Below are positions 34,043 through 46,395 of a DNA stretch of 64,000 bases, one piece after another. The notes beneath the pieces were generated by a model that ran no database searches, was not told where the DNA came from, and saw only the letters and a program-made list of their open reading frames with translations. The first letter of the stretch is position 1. Each line of letters begins with the position of its first letter. The stretch is from Rosa chinensis (taxonomy: Eukaryota; Streptophyta; Magnoliopsida; Rosales; Rosaceae), in assembly GCF_002994745.2 (NCBI RefSeq), contig NC_037092.1, positions 69,353,823-69,417,822 on the forward strand, read 5' to 3'. The translations under genes were made by a program, and so were the position numbers.

Positions 34043-34640
34043 TGTAGATTAGCTACTTACAGCGTAACCCGCTCAAGACATCTCTTGCACGGGAACTTGG
34101 GGGACTCCCTACAGGCACACCAGTGCCAAACCTTGTGACTAAAATATTAAGTCCCCACCCAAGAAACATCTTGAACGGGAACTTGGGGGACTTGTACATA
34201 TTAGGGAGTCTTCACTAGGTTTGGCACTATCGGCTAGGGCCCATCAGGACTCCCAGGTACTATGCCAGGGGCCGGGTTCACGACCCACCATGGCGGGGCT
34301 AATATGGGATGTCACCCCAGCCACCCAGGGCCCGGGGCATGGTTAGCACAGCCCATCTGATTACACAACAGAGGGCTGATGAGGCATCAGGAGAACAGCC
34401 TACGTCCCACATCGAAGATAGGGGAAACTCTTTTCCCATGCTAGAGTATTAAAACATCAGTACAACCACTTTTTACTGGTAACAACTCCTTTATCCACTA
34501 TTTATTTGATCTATATATATATATTAGTTTCTCACTCAGGCATCAGAGAGGTGTAAACCGTCCAGTACTGTTTACCCCTCTAACGCTGTGTTCTTGGTTC
34601 AGGATTTAGGAGTTGGATCGGTACCCCAGACGGTATAACA
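34043..34640 (+). repeat. Probable LTR of the Ty3 element
   Basis: A stretch from tgtagattagc to cggtataaca has TG...CA ends. It contains a promoter-like tattaaaac at about 34448 and a transcribed-leader-like part (tcactcaggcatcagagagg to cttggttcagg). It holds two copies of gcacgggaacttgggggact-like sequence about 100 bases apart. No second copy is in the window, so the borders are estimates. Confidence 0.5.
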
Positions 34641-35579
34641 TTCTGTGTGAGGTACCTGGAGAAATCCACTAGAAACATCTGTGAAAAACTATCACAGAAG
34701 AACAATTGATTGAGAAAACCCTCAATACCTTCCCTGTTAATGCTATGAGGTCCTCTGATTTATTCCAGACTCATGTAAATGCAAGACAGATCACAAATTT
34801 CCATAAGCTAATTGGAGCTATGGCATGTGTTGAAAGGCACAGCCATGAACTTTGTGAATGGAAAATATGGTAGGCCTCAAGATGGCTACCATGAGCACCA
34901 TTCAATGGCTAGAAGATGTCGCCATGGATGATATGATCAACATGCTCATGAAGGTCCTCGCCAAAGTTGGCAAATACATGACCAAAGGAGTGATGACGTT
35001 GAGGGTTGGGGGTTGGACACCATGGCGCCACTTTTGACCATGGTAACACTATTCCAATGCCAATGGTCCTAGGGACCATTTATATTGTGCCAATACGCCT
35101 CAATCAAGAGAGCATCCTCTACATTATGTTTTATGGAGTGCTTGATCAATGGTGATCAAGATATCGAGTTTAAAAAAACTTTAAATCTGGCGATGAAGAC
35201 AAAATGCAGTAGATTTTTATTTCGAATAGTCTTTTATTTTTCCAAGAATTATGTAATGGCAATTATGCCTTAATTAATAAATGACAATTTTGTCTTAACT
35301 CTTTCTCAAGTGGCGCATCCAATGAAGTATGATGTCTAGGAAAGTGATTGAGATTAGTGGTACTTAAGAGAGCCTCGCTCCACCGACATCTCTCTCTACT
35401 TTCCTGGTCATATTTGATTGGAGTTACCAAACGGATTGAGTAACTACGATTTGTCTAAGTTTGATTTTATTTTGGATTAGACTTTGGTTAAGAAACTTTG
35501 ATGTAATCATTGGCTATTAATAAAGTGTCAATTCTTTTACTTAATGTCTTGGACATACCTTAATTAATTCAAACTTTAT

Positions 35580-35860
35580 TTGAAAGATATAAAAGCCAAT
35601 GGTTTTCATGTGGAAACACATTGTGAGAATGAACAAGAGTTCCTTTGCATCACCTCTAATGACTACGGACATAAACAAGTATTAGAGAAACTTATGTGTC
35701 ACTCTAGTGGGTTGTATGCAACCACTATTCGAGTCATTGAATCCAACCATGTCATGAGAGATGACTTATAGGATTCTGACACATATATACTTTGACATGA
35801 CCGTTTGGGTCACCTAGGTCATGACATGATGATCCGTGATACTAAAGACTTCACACGGAC
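35580..35860 (+). pseudogene. Copia GAG-pre-integrase remnant
   Basis: The frame reads NGFHVETHCENEQEFLCITS, then VLEKLMCHSSGLYATTIRVI ESNHVMRDDL, a stop, and out to HDRLGHLGHDMMIR, matching the Copia pre-integrase pattern ending in the HDRLGHPG zinc-binding start of integrase. It is interrupted by a TAG at 35769. Confidence 0.75.
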
Positions 35861-38561
35861 ATCTCTTCTTCAGAACGAAGAGAAGTGAGAATCAAAAGTC
35901 GATTCAAAGAGAGCATTGCAACGCAGCTGCGCCTTAGGAGCCACCGCCATGCACCACCGGCCGGGCAACGCCGGTGCTGTGATCCCCTTGCGGCAAAATC
36001 ATGGCTTTGAAGCCATGTATGGAGACTTGGCTCCTCTGTCTACTTCTCAAAGTAAATTGTGACATTGTGTCTCAACCAAAACTTTCATTGGTTGATTATA
36101 AGGCCAATCTTTCGTTCTGTAAAGCCTGTTTTTTATTTATTTTTAGGATCAAGACCATCCTATGTAAAGGACACTAAAGAAATAATTCCATTCTTACATA
36201 GAATCCAAGGTGATTTTGTGGATCGATTCAACCAACTTGCGGACTGCTTAGATGTTTTATGGTGTTGGTTAATGTGCGGATAAGCTGGTCACGTGTCGCG
36301 TTATCATCCACTTGTAATGCTGCTTATGATGAACTCCTAGCCCAGAACAAATGGCTACGGGCTCACTACCCAGACCATCCCATTCAGTCAATTTGACTTG
36401 ATAATGCTAGAAAGTTTACCCAGACATATTTTCGATGACTATTGCATATCATTGGGTATTGATATCAAGTATCATATTCCCATGAACACACCCAATTGGT
36501 CTCACGGAAAAGCCACCATTAAAAGACTACAATGGTAGCCAGGACTTTGGTAATGCGCACCAATATTTTCACTTGGGTTATGCAATATCGCATGTAGCTA
36601 TGCTAATTCGTCTATGACTCATAGCAGCCAATCAACATTTATTTGCGTTACAGCTAGTGACTGGGTTCGAGTCTAATATCTCGTACTTAAGCATATTTGA
36701 GTGTGCGGTTTATGTGCCAATTGCGCCGCCACAACACATCAACATGAGTCATTGCAACGAATGCATATATATATATATATATATATATATTTGTGTTGGA
36801 CATAAGTCTCCAACCATAAGTCCGCTATGTAAAACCCTTGACATGCGATCTCTTTTTCACTGGATTTGCTAATTGTCACTTTGATGAGACAATCTTCCCG
36901 ATTAGGGGGAGATTAGAACGTCAATTTTCAACAGGAACGACAAGAATTATCGTGGTCTGTCCCTACTATGTCTCATCTTGATCCCCTAAAAGTGACGAGA
37001 TCAGATATACCTGCTGCAAACATGTCTGCAAGGATTGATTTCCCCACAAGAGGACATGGTGCCACCCAGAGGAGATGGGTACGGCACCACTACCATGGAT
37101 GGTAGTATGGTGACGCCATAAAGGTGGCATAATGGCGTCATAGGCCATGGGTTCCGCTAGAGAGCGTAGGAGACCCATAGGTTCGATGGATTTTCGACCT
37201 AAGAAGAGAGTGAGTTTGGCACAACTTGATCCATTGATCATTGATACTCAAAATCCGTCTCATGAGAATATTCTGGATTGTGGTTATGTCCAAGAGACAT
37301 CGTTGGGGGACGCCTCAATGTTAGAACCAATTCCTGAGAATATAGAGATCTCTACGAATTACACTAGTGTACATGAAGACGTGGAATTAATGAGACCAAT
37401 GACATCGAACCTTACTCCGTTGAAGAATGCCAACGTAGAGAAAATTGGCCTAAATGGAAAGATGCGATCTAGGTTGAATTGGATTCACTAACGAAGAGGA
37501 AGGATTTCGGGCCTGAGATGCCAACACCTCCTAACATAAAACCTGTTGACATTAATAGGTCTTTGTTAGATAGCGTGATGAGAAAAAGAGATGATAATCT
37601 CGCCTTATGGCGCAAGGCTTCTCACAAAACGCCCTGGAATCGACTACGAGAAGACATATTCTCTCGTAATGGATGTCATTGCACTCCATTACCTTGTCAG
37701 TTTGGTAGTTTCCGAATAACTGAACATGCAGCTTACGAATGTGGTCACTACGTATCTTTATGGGGATCTAGATACAAAATATAATGAAGGTTCTTGTGAA
37801 CTTCATTTACCCAAGTCAAGTGGCTCTAGACCATGGAGCGCGTTTGCAACGAGGTTGAAACGCTCACTAAAGTGACTACTTGATTGGGAAGGGATATGAT
37901 GAACTATGCCCACACGTTTCCATGACAAGTTCCGGATTTGCAATTGTCGCGGTTTATGTTGGAACCCATGAGAATTAAGGGAAACCGCTGAACACCTGAA
38001 ATCCGAGTTTGAGAGGAAAGACCTTGGGAAAACACGCTTTTGTCTAGATTCAGAACTTGTATACCATGTTAATAAATGCTTAGGCATTTTTATAAAGTCA
38101 AAGATGCACTCCCATGGTCGTCCGTAGTCTTGGCCCTAAGAGGGATCCGTTTCGTCCCAGGCATGATGAGGAAAACGTGTTAATAGCAAAAGTGCTTACC
38201 TGAGTACAATATGTATTGTACTTATCACAATACAAGACCGGACACCTTAATTGTTACGAACTTGTTGGCTAGATATAGCCCCGCGCTAACGCATTGTCAT
38301 TGGACTGGTATAAAGACAAAATTTCGTTACTTAAAATGTACGATAGATATGGGCTTGTTCTATCCCTACAGAGAGAAAAATGACGGAAGAATGAGAACAG
38401 ATCTCATTAGCCCAAGAGGCGCCGTCCAAGACGCCATGACCGGCAAAGCTGCCACCGCCAAGGGTGGCCGGCGTCATCCTCCTCCCTTACACCAAGACGA
38501 TGGTGATGTTTGCTGATGCAGGGTATCTCTCTGACCCTTACAAAGGTCGCTCCCAAATGGG

Positions 38562-38990
38562 TTGTGTCTTTACCATGGGAAGCACCGCGATATCTTGGAG
38601 GTCTACAATGTTGCTACTTCCTCGAATCATGCAGAGACTATTGCTCTACATGAAGCTATGTGTAAATGCATATGGCTAAGGTTCGTAATTAGACATATTC
38701 AAGGAACTTGTGGTTTGAAGTCTACCACATATGAACCTACATGCATTTATGAGGATACTGCAGCTTGTATTGAGCAAATGAACTTAGGTTTCATCAAGGG
38801 CGACAACACCAAGCATATATCACCTAAGATTTTTTACAATCAGCAACAGCAATCACTTCTAAAGATTGAAGTGAATCAAATTCGATCAGAGGATAATGTA
38901 GCGGACTTATTCACTAAGTCGTTACCTAAATCCCCATTCGAGAAACATGTGAAGAGCCTCGGATTGAGAAAATTATCCGAACTCCCATGA
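38562..38990 (+). pseudogene. Copia RNase H domain remnant
   Basis: The frame includes SNHAETIALHEAMCKCIWLR, EDTAACIEQMNLGFIKGDNT KHISPKIF and QIRSEDNVADLFTKSLPKSP, the classic C-terminal Copia RNase H pattern, and ends KLSELP with a stop. Upstream GCVFTMGSTAISWRS (38550-38600) lies in another frame, so at least one frameshift separates it from the start of the domain. Confidence 0.85.
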
Positions 38991-39194
38991 TTGTAGCTAT
39001 CAGGGAGAGATGTCGACATCAGGGGGAGGAATGATGTCTACATGATCGATCTCAAAGAGTAAAGGACGTGTTGTGCTCTTTTTGTCCTTCGACCAGGGTT
39101 ATTTTTGTCCCACATGGTTTTTGTTGCCTGACAAGGTTTTTAACGAGACAACGATCAAAACGTCATCACCAAGTTTGAGCGGCACAAGAAGGAG

Positions 39195-39421
39195 TGTTGA
39201 AGGATATCAACATTGAGTGTGCCTCTTCAAACTAGGGTTTAGTTTTAGAGTTGTAATAGGAGAGAAGGTCCTAGATTTCCTAATTATATTCGGATTCTAT
39301 TTCCTTGTATGACAATATTATGTACTTTGTAAATCCTTATATAAAGGGCTCCTATTATCAATAATAGAACACACACAATTCTCCCATCTATTCTCTCTGC
39401 AATTCCATTTTCACTACAACA
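39195..39421 (+). repeat. Copia 3' LTR, 227 bp
   Basis: Starts tgttgaaggatatcaacatt after a purine tract (cacaagaaggag) and ends ttttcactacaaca; TGTTG and CAACA form the short inverted ends. A TATA-like tatataaagg lies near 39340, and agggctcctattatcaataa follows as the likely transcript start region. Confidence 0.85.
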
Positions 39422-39520
39422 ATTATTGCATTCATTCCGATAATTTCCTCAATTGAAATCGCCACGAACTAATTATGTGTTAGTTCTCTGTGCAAGCAAT
39501 TTTGCATGCATATTGATACA

Positions 39521-42503
39521 TTATGGTTGTAAAGCATGCATCTTACAAGAGATTTCATACAAATTAACGTGGCTCGAAGGATTCTCCCATTGAACTAGTT
39601 CTTTGATTCCCTCTTCTATCTCTCTTGTTGCTCTTATCAAACCACTTATGCAGAACCCTAAAGCACTCAAACATAAAACGGTTTGGCCCTTGAGCTCCTT
39701 ACTTTGCTGACGATGAATTTTATCAACAACTTCCTTCGAGTGTAGGAGATAAGAACTTACAATCTTATCCATCTCTTCATCCTCTAAACCACAAACCCTA
39801 AAAGCATTTAGAATTTGCTGTTTTCCCAACTCCAGATTACAAGATTTGGCACTTTCTTGATCATCAAGCCTTTCTTTCTGAAGAACTGTTACCGACTCGA
39901 TCAGGGTGATCTCCTTGAAGCAACTTATCAAAGAGCCAACCATCTTCTTGAAAAGTTCAAGATCACATTCCATTGTATGCATGAGGCCTTTCCAAGAGCC
40001 CTCAAGTAATTGTGAATTCTGTTCAAGAACTCCAATTGCATGACCACTGAAAACTAGGAGTTCCATCATTTTGGAGATAGAACCGATGAGTTTTCCATAA
40101 CAATCACTGTGAAAAGGAAAGAACCAGAAATTAGGCTCCACATCGGCTTCTGCAATGAGCCTCCCTAATTCTTCAACATGAATTTTCAGACACTTCTGGT
40201 TGTCTTCCAATTGCGCTCTTCCAGATTGAAGACTCACCGAGTCAATACAATCATGCAATGCCCCAAGAGTCCTAGATAGTTGAACTTTTGCAAGAGTGCA
40301 AGCTCTTGTGGGTTGCAACAATAGCTCGACAATAATCGATGACGATAACCCTATGAATGTTTCTGTGATTCTTGCTATGGCAAATTCACTTGGAGCCCCA
40401 AAGTTTGTTCTGCCCAAAATTAGTACAGCTCCAATTACTGCAGAAATACCGCCAGCTTGGCCATACATTTTGCTTCTCTGAAGAAAACTGGTGAAAATAA
40501 ACCAAGGAATTAGAGATAAGAGTCTAATGGGTAAGACCCTTTGGAACAGAAAACAACCAAATACTCCATATACAGTGCCCAAAACAGTCCCTTGTGCTTT
40601 AACATTTGCAACTTTAAATGTTGCTTCTCTAGCAGCAGCGAAACTGATAGCCACTGGGAGCCCTGACCAATAGCCATTTTCTTTGCTGAATATCAAGCCA
40701 AAGAACACAGCTAGACCCAATGAAATTGAGCATTTGAAAGCTGCCATAACCCTTTTGCTACTTACCTTCATGGAGAGGTTACTCCATATCACACTTTGTT
40801 TACTTGAAGTAACTGCTTCTTGTTTTTGGTGAATTACCAATTTGTCCTGTGCAGTAGTACCAGAACTTGTGGCTGATAAATTTCCAAGGAGGAGACTTGT
40901 ACAAAACAAAAAGAAAAATGGGGGTAAATCCTGGTGGGTTTGTGGGATGGTTTGAAGTGTTTGGAGGCACCTAATATCAATTTCTGGTTTTGATTCAGGA
41001 ACAGTTATTGCATCTTCACAAAGAATGCTTCTATTTAAGCTCAGTTGCTCCTCTATTAGTTTAAGTAGACCACTTTTGAGCTCTCCATCCACTACCCCAA
41101 CTGGGAATGAAGGAGTACTTCTCAATGCCATTTCCATTCCTTTTAAGGGAATCTCCAAACCTTGCAATCTATCTCCTGGATTGACATTGCTGTCTCTCAA
41201 AAATTGTAGTGGAAGTCTCTCCCATTGCATGCTTTCCTGTACACAAGTAAACCATATTTTTGGATCAGCGCTTCTGAAATGAGAGATTGGTTTACGAAAA
41301 TATTGTCTTGAGTGCGGCTACATATAAATTGTGTACCATATCGATCACACTAATTAAGGTGAGATCTGTTTATATAGATATCCTGTTGTCTATATTAGTG
41401 ATATGATACACAATGTGGTACGAGCAGGAAGGATAAATTACAGTTTACTCCCTTGTACTTCTATATACTCCAACTGTACTGAAGTGAGTATACAGATTAT
41501 AAATAGCACATATATGGTATCGTGGATATCTGAAGATTTGTTCTGTAAATAGTGCACATATACGAAATTAAATTACTCACCTGGTGGCGTTTGATGGTTT
41601 GGAAAAGCTTGGTTGCTGTGGAAGCCAAGGACTTTGTTTGAGAAATTGAAGCAAGTGCTGATGCGTTATCTTCTGCACAAAAAGCCTTCACAAAGAGCTT
41701 GAGCCTCTCCGAAGCATTCTCCACAAGCAGCTTTGAGTTCTGTTTGACCTGAAAAAGTAAAGTACTAATAATTAATGAATTTTCTTGCATTTCACTAGCT
41801 AAAAAGTCAATTTGGTTCGCTCCATGTAGGTTTAAGCTTTCTAGATTACAGTCGAAACATGCAACACTTTCTAACATTTCTTTCAGCCTAATATGACAAT
41901 GGGCCAACACATATTCACAGCATATAGAGATTATTACAAGCTAGCTAGTAGTACCTCTCGACAAGCCAAGCGTGGGAATGGAACTAACAAAGCCAGAACA
42001 CAAGCCAAGACCCCAACGGCCGTACTCGCTGCCACGTGCACAGGGTGCATGATGGCGTCCGTACTCCCACCCTTTATGAAAGCAATCACGTACACAAGCA
42101 CAATCTGTCCCAAGGCTATGCGCTTGGACACCAAATGAGTGGCCTCTCCGGGCAGAACCGCCACAAATGCCGCCAGACCAACGGCCAGAGCCGTTGTGCT
42201 GCTTGAAAGGCGGGCTGGTCCAATCAGCCAGAGGCTCAAGATAGCCGGCCCGACGCTCTGAATAGTGGCGTAGAGGGCGAGCCAGAATCCACGGATCGTG
42301 TCACCTAGAGTTGCATCAGGAGCAATGAGAATAACAGTCACGTAGGAGAATGCCGGCAAGGCTACTTGGTGTCGTAGAGAGGGAGGGCCGTAGAGGGTGG
42401 TGATGGCTACTATGGTGCAAGCTAGAGCGGTTCGGAAGGCCGAAGCTAGGCATGTGAGCCACAAGGCTCGGGCACGGTTAGTTTGGTCTTGAGAGGTTGC
42501 CAT
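39521..42503 (-). CDS. FUSC-like membrane transporter (p-hydroxybenzoate efflux pump subunit-like)
   Basis: An 810-residue membrane protein from three exons: 42503-41955 (183 codons), 41748-41581 (56 codons) and 41236-39521 (571 codons plus stop), all joined in frame at GT-AG sites. It starts MATSQDQTNRARALWLTCLA and has an N-terminal set of about six membrane spans (TALACTIVAITTLYG, FSYVTVILIAPDATLGDTIR, SVGPAILSLWLIGPA, IVLVYVIAFIKGG, AVGVLACVLALLVP). A charged helical linker with ENASERLKLFVKAF follows, then a second set of spans (CSISLGLAVFFGLIFSKENG YWSGLPVAISFAAAREATFK, and GGISAVIGAVLILG) and a long cytosolic tail. This two-block layout is that of plant FUSC/aaeB-like proteins, distantly related to ALMT channels. 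Substrate is unknown. No lesion seen. The Copia LTR ends only about 100 bases from its stop codon. Confidence 0.85.
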
Positions 42504-42582
42504 TGCTTCTGAAGGAATAGTCCTTAGGGATGGTGGCCTTAAAGGAATAAGAGTACTTATCTCAGGGTCTGAAGGAGGGAGT

Positions 42583-42590
42583 TTATATAA
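42583..42590 (-). promoter_or_regulatory. TATA box of the FUSC-like gene
   Basis: The minus-strand sequence cttatataaactcc places TATATAAA about 80 bases upstream of the start codon at 42503, a normal plant distance. Confidence 0.65.
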
Positions 42591-43015
42591 GAGAAGAGGA
42601 AAGGCAATTGCGGATTCGGTACTACGGAAGGCTATAATGGAGCCTACTATGTGTAGTGAATGGATGATGCACAGATTGCTAGCTAGCTAGTGACGATGAT
42701 AGTAGTGATTTGTGATGAAGACTTCATTTGTATAAAGAATCAAGGCACACATCACTACCAAGTATAGTGTATTTAGCAATCAGCACCATTACGTACCAGT
42801 TTGACACTGCATTTGGATTGTTAGGTTGGACTGTTGGAGTAAGAAGAAAGCATGTAACGAAAGTTATTCACTTTTGATATGTAGCTAGGTTTGTCAAGGA
42901 ATTTATAGCTGGGCTTATCAACTAGGCTTTCGTTCAGCAACTAGCTCAGCTTAGAGGAACACTTGACTGCTTTTGGAAGAAAAGCCTAACCTTGGAACAA
43001 CTTGGTGAATCAAGG

Positions 43016-44252
43016 GGGTTAAATACTGTTTAGTCCCTGTAATTTGCCTCTCTCATCGTTTCAGTCACTGACATTCTAATTTAATCTAAAAACTCTCTGA
43101 TCTCACAATTTCCCTCTAATAGGTCAATTCCGCGTCAAATTAGGAGTTTGCATTGGGTGAAATGTCCAATATACCCCTATGTTATTCTTTTTCCTTTTTA
43201 ATTTCTTTTTTTCCTATTTAATTTCTTTTTTTTTCTTTTTTCTTTTTCCTTTTTAATTTCTTTTTTTCTTTTTATTTTTCATTTTTCTTTTTTCCTTTTA
43301 TTTTCTTTTTTTCCTTTTTTCTTTTTCCTTTTTAATGACCATCATATTCTGGTGCATCAGTAGCGCCACGTCAGCGAACCAATCCAGATCGACCCGAAAC
43401 CCCAATTATTGTTCTCCATGCCGGCGGCCATTTTTCTTTTCCATCACTATTCTTCTTCACTTCTGGTTTTGGTCAACTTGGCCATCAAAAACCACCATTT
43501 CAACCAGACCCAAAATCCAAATCACCATTTTGAGCAAGACCCAAAAACCTCAGAGTCTGAAAAAATAGTAGTTTTCAGTGAAAAGTTTCCAAATTGAGGC
43601 CTGATGTGGAGAGCGAAAGTGGGAGAGAGAGAAGTAGGTTGTGAAAACAAGAGGGGAGTGGTTGAGCGGCGAATTTCCGAGCTGATTGGGATCTGCTTAT
43701 GTTTGAGAGATGGCGTCAGCGACGATGGAGACGAGGGCGGATCCGCTAAGAGACAATGGAGGGAGATGACTTCAGAGAAGGTGAAGAAGTGATCGATAAG
43801 CTCCTAGCCTCTTGCTTTTGCTCGATGTCCATCTACACACCGCCAAGCTAGGTCTTTGCTGGGTTTGGTTTCAATTTGGGGAGAGAAACAGATGGGTTGT
43901 GGAGTTTGATCAGAATGCGATTGGTGGGTTGAGGAAGGAGAAAGTAGGCAGAACGAAAAAGAAAAAAAAAGGAAAAAAGAAATTAAAAAGGAACAAAAAA
44001 AAAAGAAGAAAAAGCAAAAAATAAATTAAAAAGGAAAAAGGAAAAAGAAAAAGAAAAAAAAGAAATTAAAAAGGAAAAAGAAATAATAGAGGGGTATATT
44101 GGACATTTCACCCAAGACCAACTTCTCATTTGACGCGGAAGAGACCTATTGGAGGGAAATTGTGAGGTCAGAGAGTTTTTAGATTAAATTAGAATGCCAG
44201 GGACTGAAACGATGAGAGAGGCAAAGTACATGGACTAAACAGTATTTAACCC
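43016..44252. mobile_element. MULE-like element with about 200-bp inverted ends
   Basis: Left end gggttaaatactgtttagtc and the same sequence in complement at the right end, with shared inner blocks (cctctctcatcgtttcagtc; gggtgaaatgtccaatatac). The ends continue into pyrimidine-rich (left) and purine-rich (right) low-complexity arms. The layout parallels the MULE at 15551, and the start after the TSD is similar (aaatactgttta). I could not define a clean 9-bp duplication. The centre (43360-43950) holds GC-richer sequence with short frames, possibly captured, not recognised. Confidence 0.75.
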
Positions 44253-44299
44253 TTGAATTTTTATGATATATTAAAAAAATTTGGGAAATTTTAGAAGTC

Positions 44300-45010
44300 T
44301 AAGGGTATTCAGGATTATTAAAAAAATCTGTAAAAGTCTAGGCGTACTCAATTTTGATTTTTAAAAGCATATTTCAAATCCATGAAATTTTGGAGATTCA
44401 ATAATGACTTTTATTGACTTTTAGTGAGTGACAAAAGTTTATCAAATTCTATCGGAGTCCATATTTATATTTATCTTTTATCTTAACAAATCCATGTTCA
44501 TCTTTTAAAATCTATGGAAATCTTAAGATTTTATAAATCTACTACTTTAATTCTATAGAATTTTGGAAATCCATGAATTCCTTTTAAATCTATTACTTAA
44601 AAAAATATATAAATCTAAATACAATACACCCCCTTAATCACAACCCGATTAAGAGCTAGTTTGAGATTGCTGTGACTTTTAAAAAAGAACTGCTACTGTT
44701 GTGTTGTGAGAATAATCAGTTGTGAGTTAAAATAGTTTCATGTTTGGTAAATAATACTTTAAAAGTGCTATCAGTACATAAAACAACTTCAGAGCGTGTT
44801 TTAATTGAAAGCAGTTTCTAAAAGTAACTTTTTGGTTGCTTCTAAAATCTACTGCCATGTAGTGACCTATAATTTTTAATTAAAACTGTTTTTTATGTAT
44901 TTACCAAACACAATATAATCTAATTTTTTTTTTTTTTTTGAAAAGAATAATCTAAAATTTTAGACATAAGTCGATTTTTTCAAAAGTAAAGCAATTCTAA
45001 ACGGGGCTGC
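44300..45010. mobile_element. Two probable MITEs
   Basis: 44303-44636 begins taagggtattcagg and ends with the complement of taagggggtgtattg, reminiscent of Harbinger/Tourist MITEs. 44653-45007 begins agctagtttgagattgctgt and ends with the complement of agccccgtttagaattgctt, imperfect inverted ends with AT-rich filling. No coding capacity in either. Borders are approximate. Confidence 0.45.
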
Positions 45011-45063
45011 AGTATCTGGAAGGATTGCAGCTTCTTGCCACTTTAACTAATGAAGTATGCCGG

Positions 45064-45108
45064 AATTGATAATCAACTATCACATAATGTGATAGTTGAT
45101 TATCAATT
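45064..45108. repeat. Perfect 45-bp hairpin
   Basis: Aattgataatcaactatcac followed by ataatgt and the exact complement: two 22-base arms around a single-base loop. No other copy was noticed in the window. Confidence 0.9.
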
Positions 45109-46350
45109 ATGTGGTCAACAGAGTGCTTTCCGGAGAGGTGTATGATAACACCATTTCTCTTTATGATACTTGATCTACTAAACTTTTGCTTTTGAGATAA
45201 CCTAATGACCTGTAAACTGCTGAGGTCAAACTTTTCCTTTTGGTCTTTAATTCAACAAAGGCGCGCGGGATAGCTGCGCGCAGCCTGCAAGAACTCATCA
45301 GTCTAATTTTCAGTCAAATTCAGGTGGATAATACATACAAAAGTATGTGTATGAGCATTTGGACTTGAAATTTTGATACACTGGTCCAAGAGCATTGCAT
45401 GTGATATCTACTCTTGCTAGTAGGATAGAGATATAAACACCATTTAGTATTGATAAAAATTGTCGCTGCTCATCCAAATGTCTAACCAGAGCCAGGTAAT
45501 TTGCTTCTCAGCTCGAGGAAACTTGCAGCACAAGGATACTTCGGCACAAGGATAATAATAATCGAGCAGATGGAAAATCATAAAATTTAGGAACTCCATC
45601 AAATCTTTTAGATGTACAAAGTCTCCTAGCTTGGGCACAAGGTCATCACTCAAGTTTCACCGCAACAATCAGATTCTTCCCACCTCACATCCAAGCACTA
45701 CGATAACCATTATTATACATCACATTCACACTACCATAATCACAAAAGCAAAATCCAGTGATCGATTACTAAATGCATGAGCTGCTAATCCAAGTCGTGC
45801 AAAAATCCAAAGCGACAATCCAGTGAAACAGGAGACTTTATTGACAATTTGAAGGACAAAGCATTCTACTAGCTAGATCGTAAAGCCATAAACAGTGGCG
45901 AGTAAAGGCTAAAATAGTGTAAACAAAGTGGGGTTTCCATAGATTTCCACTCAACACTTCAGTCCTTAATGTACCAAACTTGCTCCTTCACAATAGGCAA
46001 AGGTCAAATCTGGGATGGGGAGGAGCTATAAATCATCTAGTGCTCTTATCAAATATAATAGTGCCACCATCTGTTGGTTCAAAAGCAAAATTGCAGCTTC
46101 CTATATATGCCCGACCTAATTTTGTAAGCATATGCCTTTATCACCTTATGTATAAATCGTACATTAGGAGCACATTTAAAAGAACCTACAAAACCACTCT
46201 GTTAGCTGACATCAAAAGAAGATTAAAATAGAAGAAAGCTTTCATGGAAAATGGCAGCCCTAGCCGCACGAGTTGGGAACATATGCAAGACAAAGTGTAT
46301 ATATTTGTCTAATAGACTAATAGTGCCCTAATTGTGCCACTGGGTCTGAG

Positions 46351-46395
<45 letters not shown>

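Larger units (their letters stand above)
29635..34640 (+). mobile_element. 3' portion of a Ty3 (Tat-like) LTR retrotransposon
   Basis: No gag-pol remains. What is left, in plus orientation, is an antisense gene (31744 down to 29650), a 36-bp tandem array (32403-34010) and an LTR-like end (34043-34640). An antisense gene plus tandem repeats between pol and the 3' LTR is the layout known from Tat-lineage Ty3 elements such as Grande and Ogre. The left edge at about 29635 cuts through the antisense coding sequence, so the element is 5'-truncated. The lineage is inferred from this architecture, since no polymerase is present. Confidence 0.65.
34641..39421 (+). mobile_element. Decayed Copia retrotransposon, 5' LTR missing
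   Basis: Ordered Copia remnants in plus orientation: gag-like peptide (34700-34870, NTFPVNAMRS type), GAG-pre-integrase (35580-35830), traces of integrase (36050-36600), reverse-transcriptase linker and RT pieces (37147-38450), RNase H (38562-38990), polypurine tract (39183-39194) and 3' LTR (39195-39421). Stops and frameshifts occur in every domain. The left edge abuts the Ty3 LTR-like end at 34640 with no Copia 5' LTR or primer site, so it was cut by the neighbouring element or by deletion. A TA microsatellite lies at 36765-36790. Confidence 0.85.

Noticed and set aside
41749..41910. Upstream extension of exon 2 of the FUSC-like gene (MLAHCHIRLKEMLESVACFD...)
   Set aside because: A polypyrimidine acceptor ctttttcag at 41749 joins exon 1 in frame at RE|VKQNSKLL; the extension is intron read-through.
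43016..44252. 9-bp target duplication for the 43-kb MULE
   Set aside because: Flanks gaatcaagg and ttgaatttt do not match; borders may be off by a few bases.
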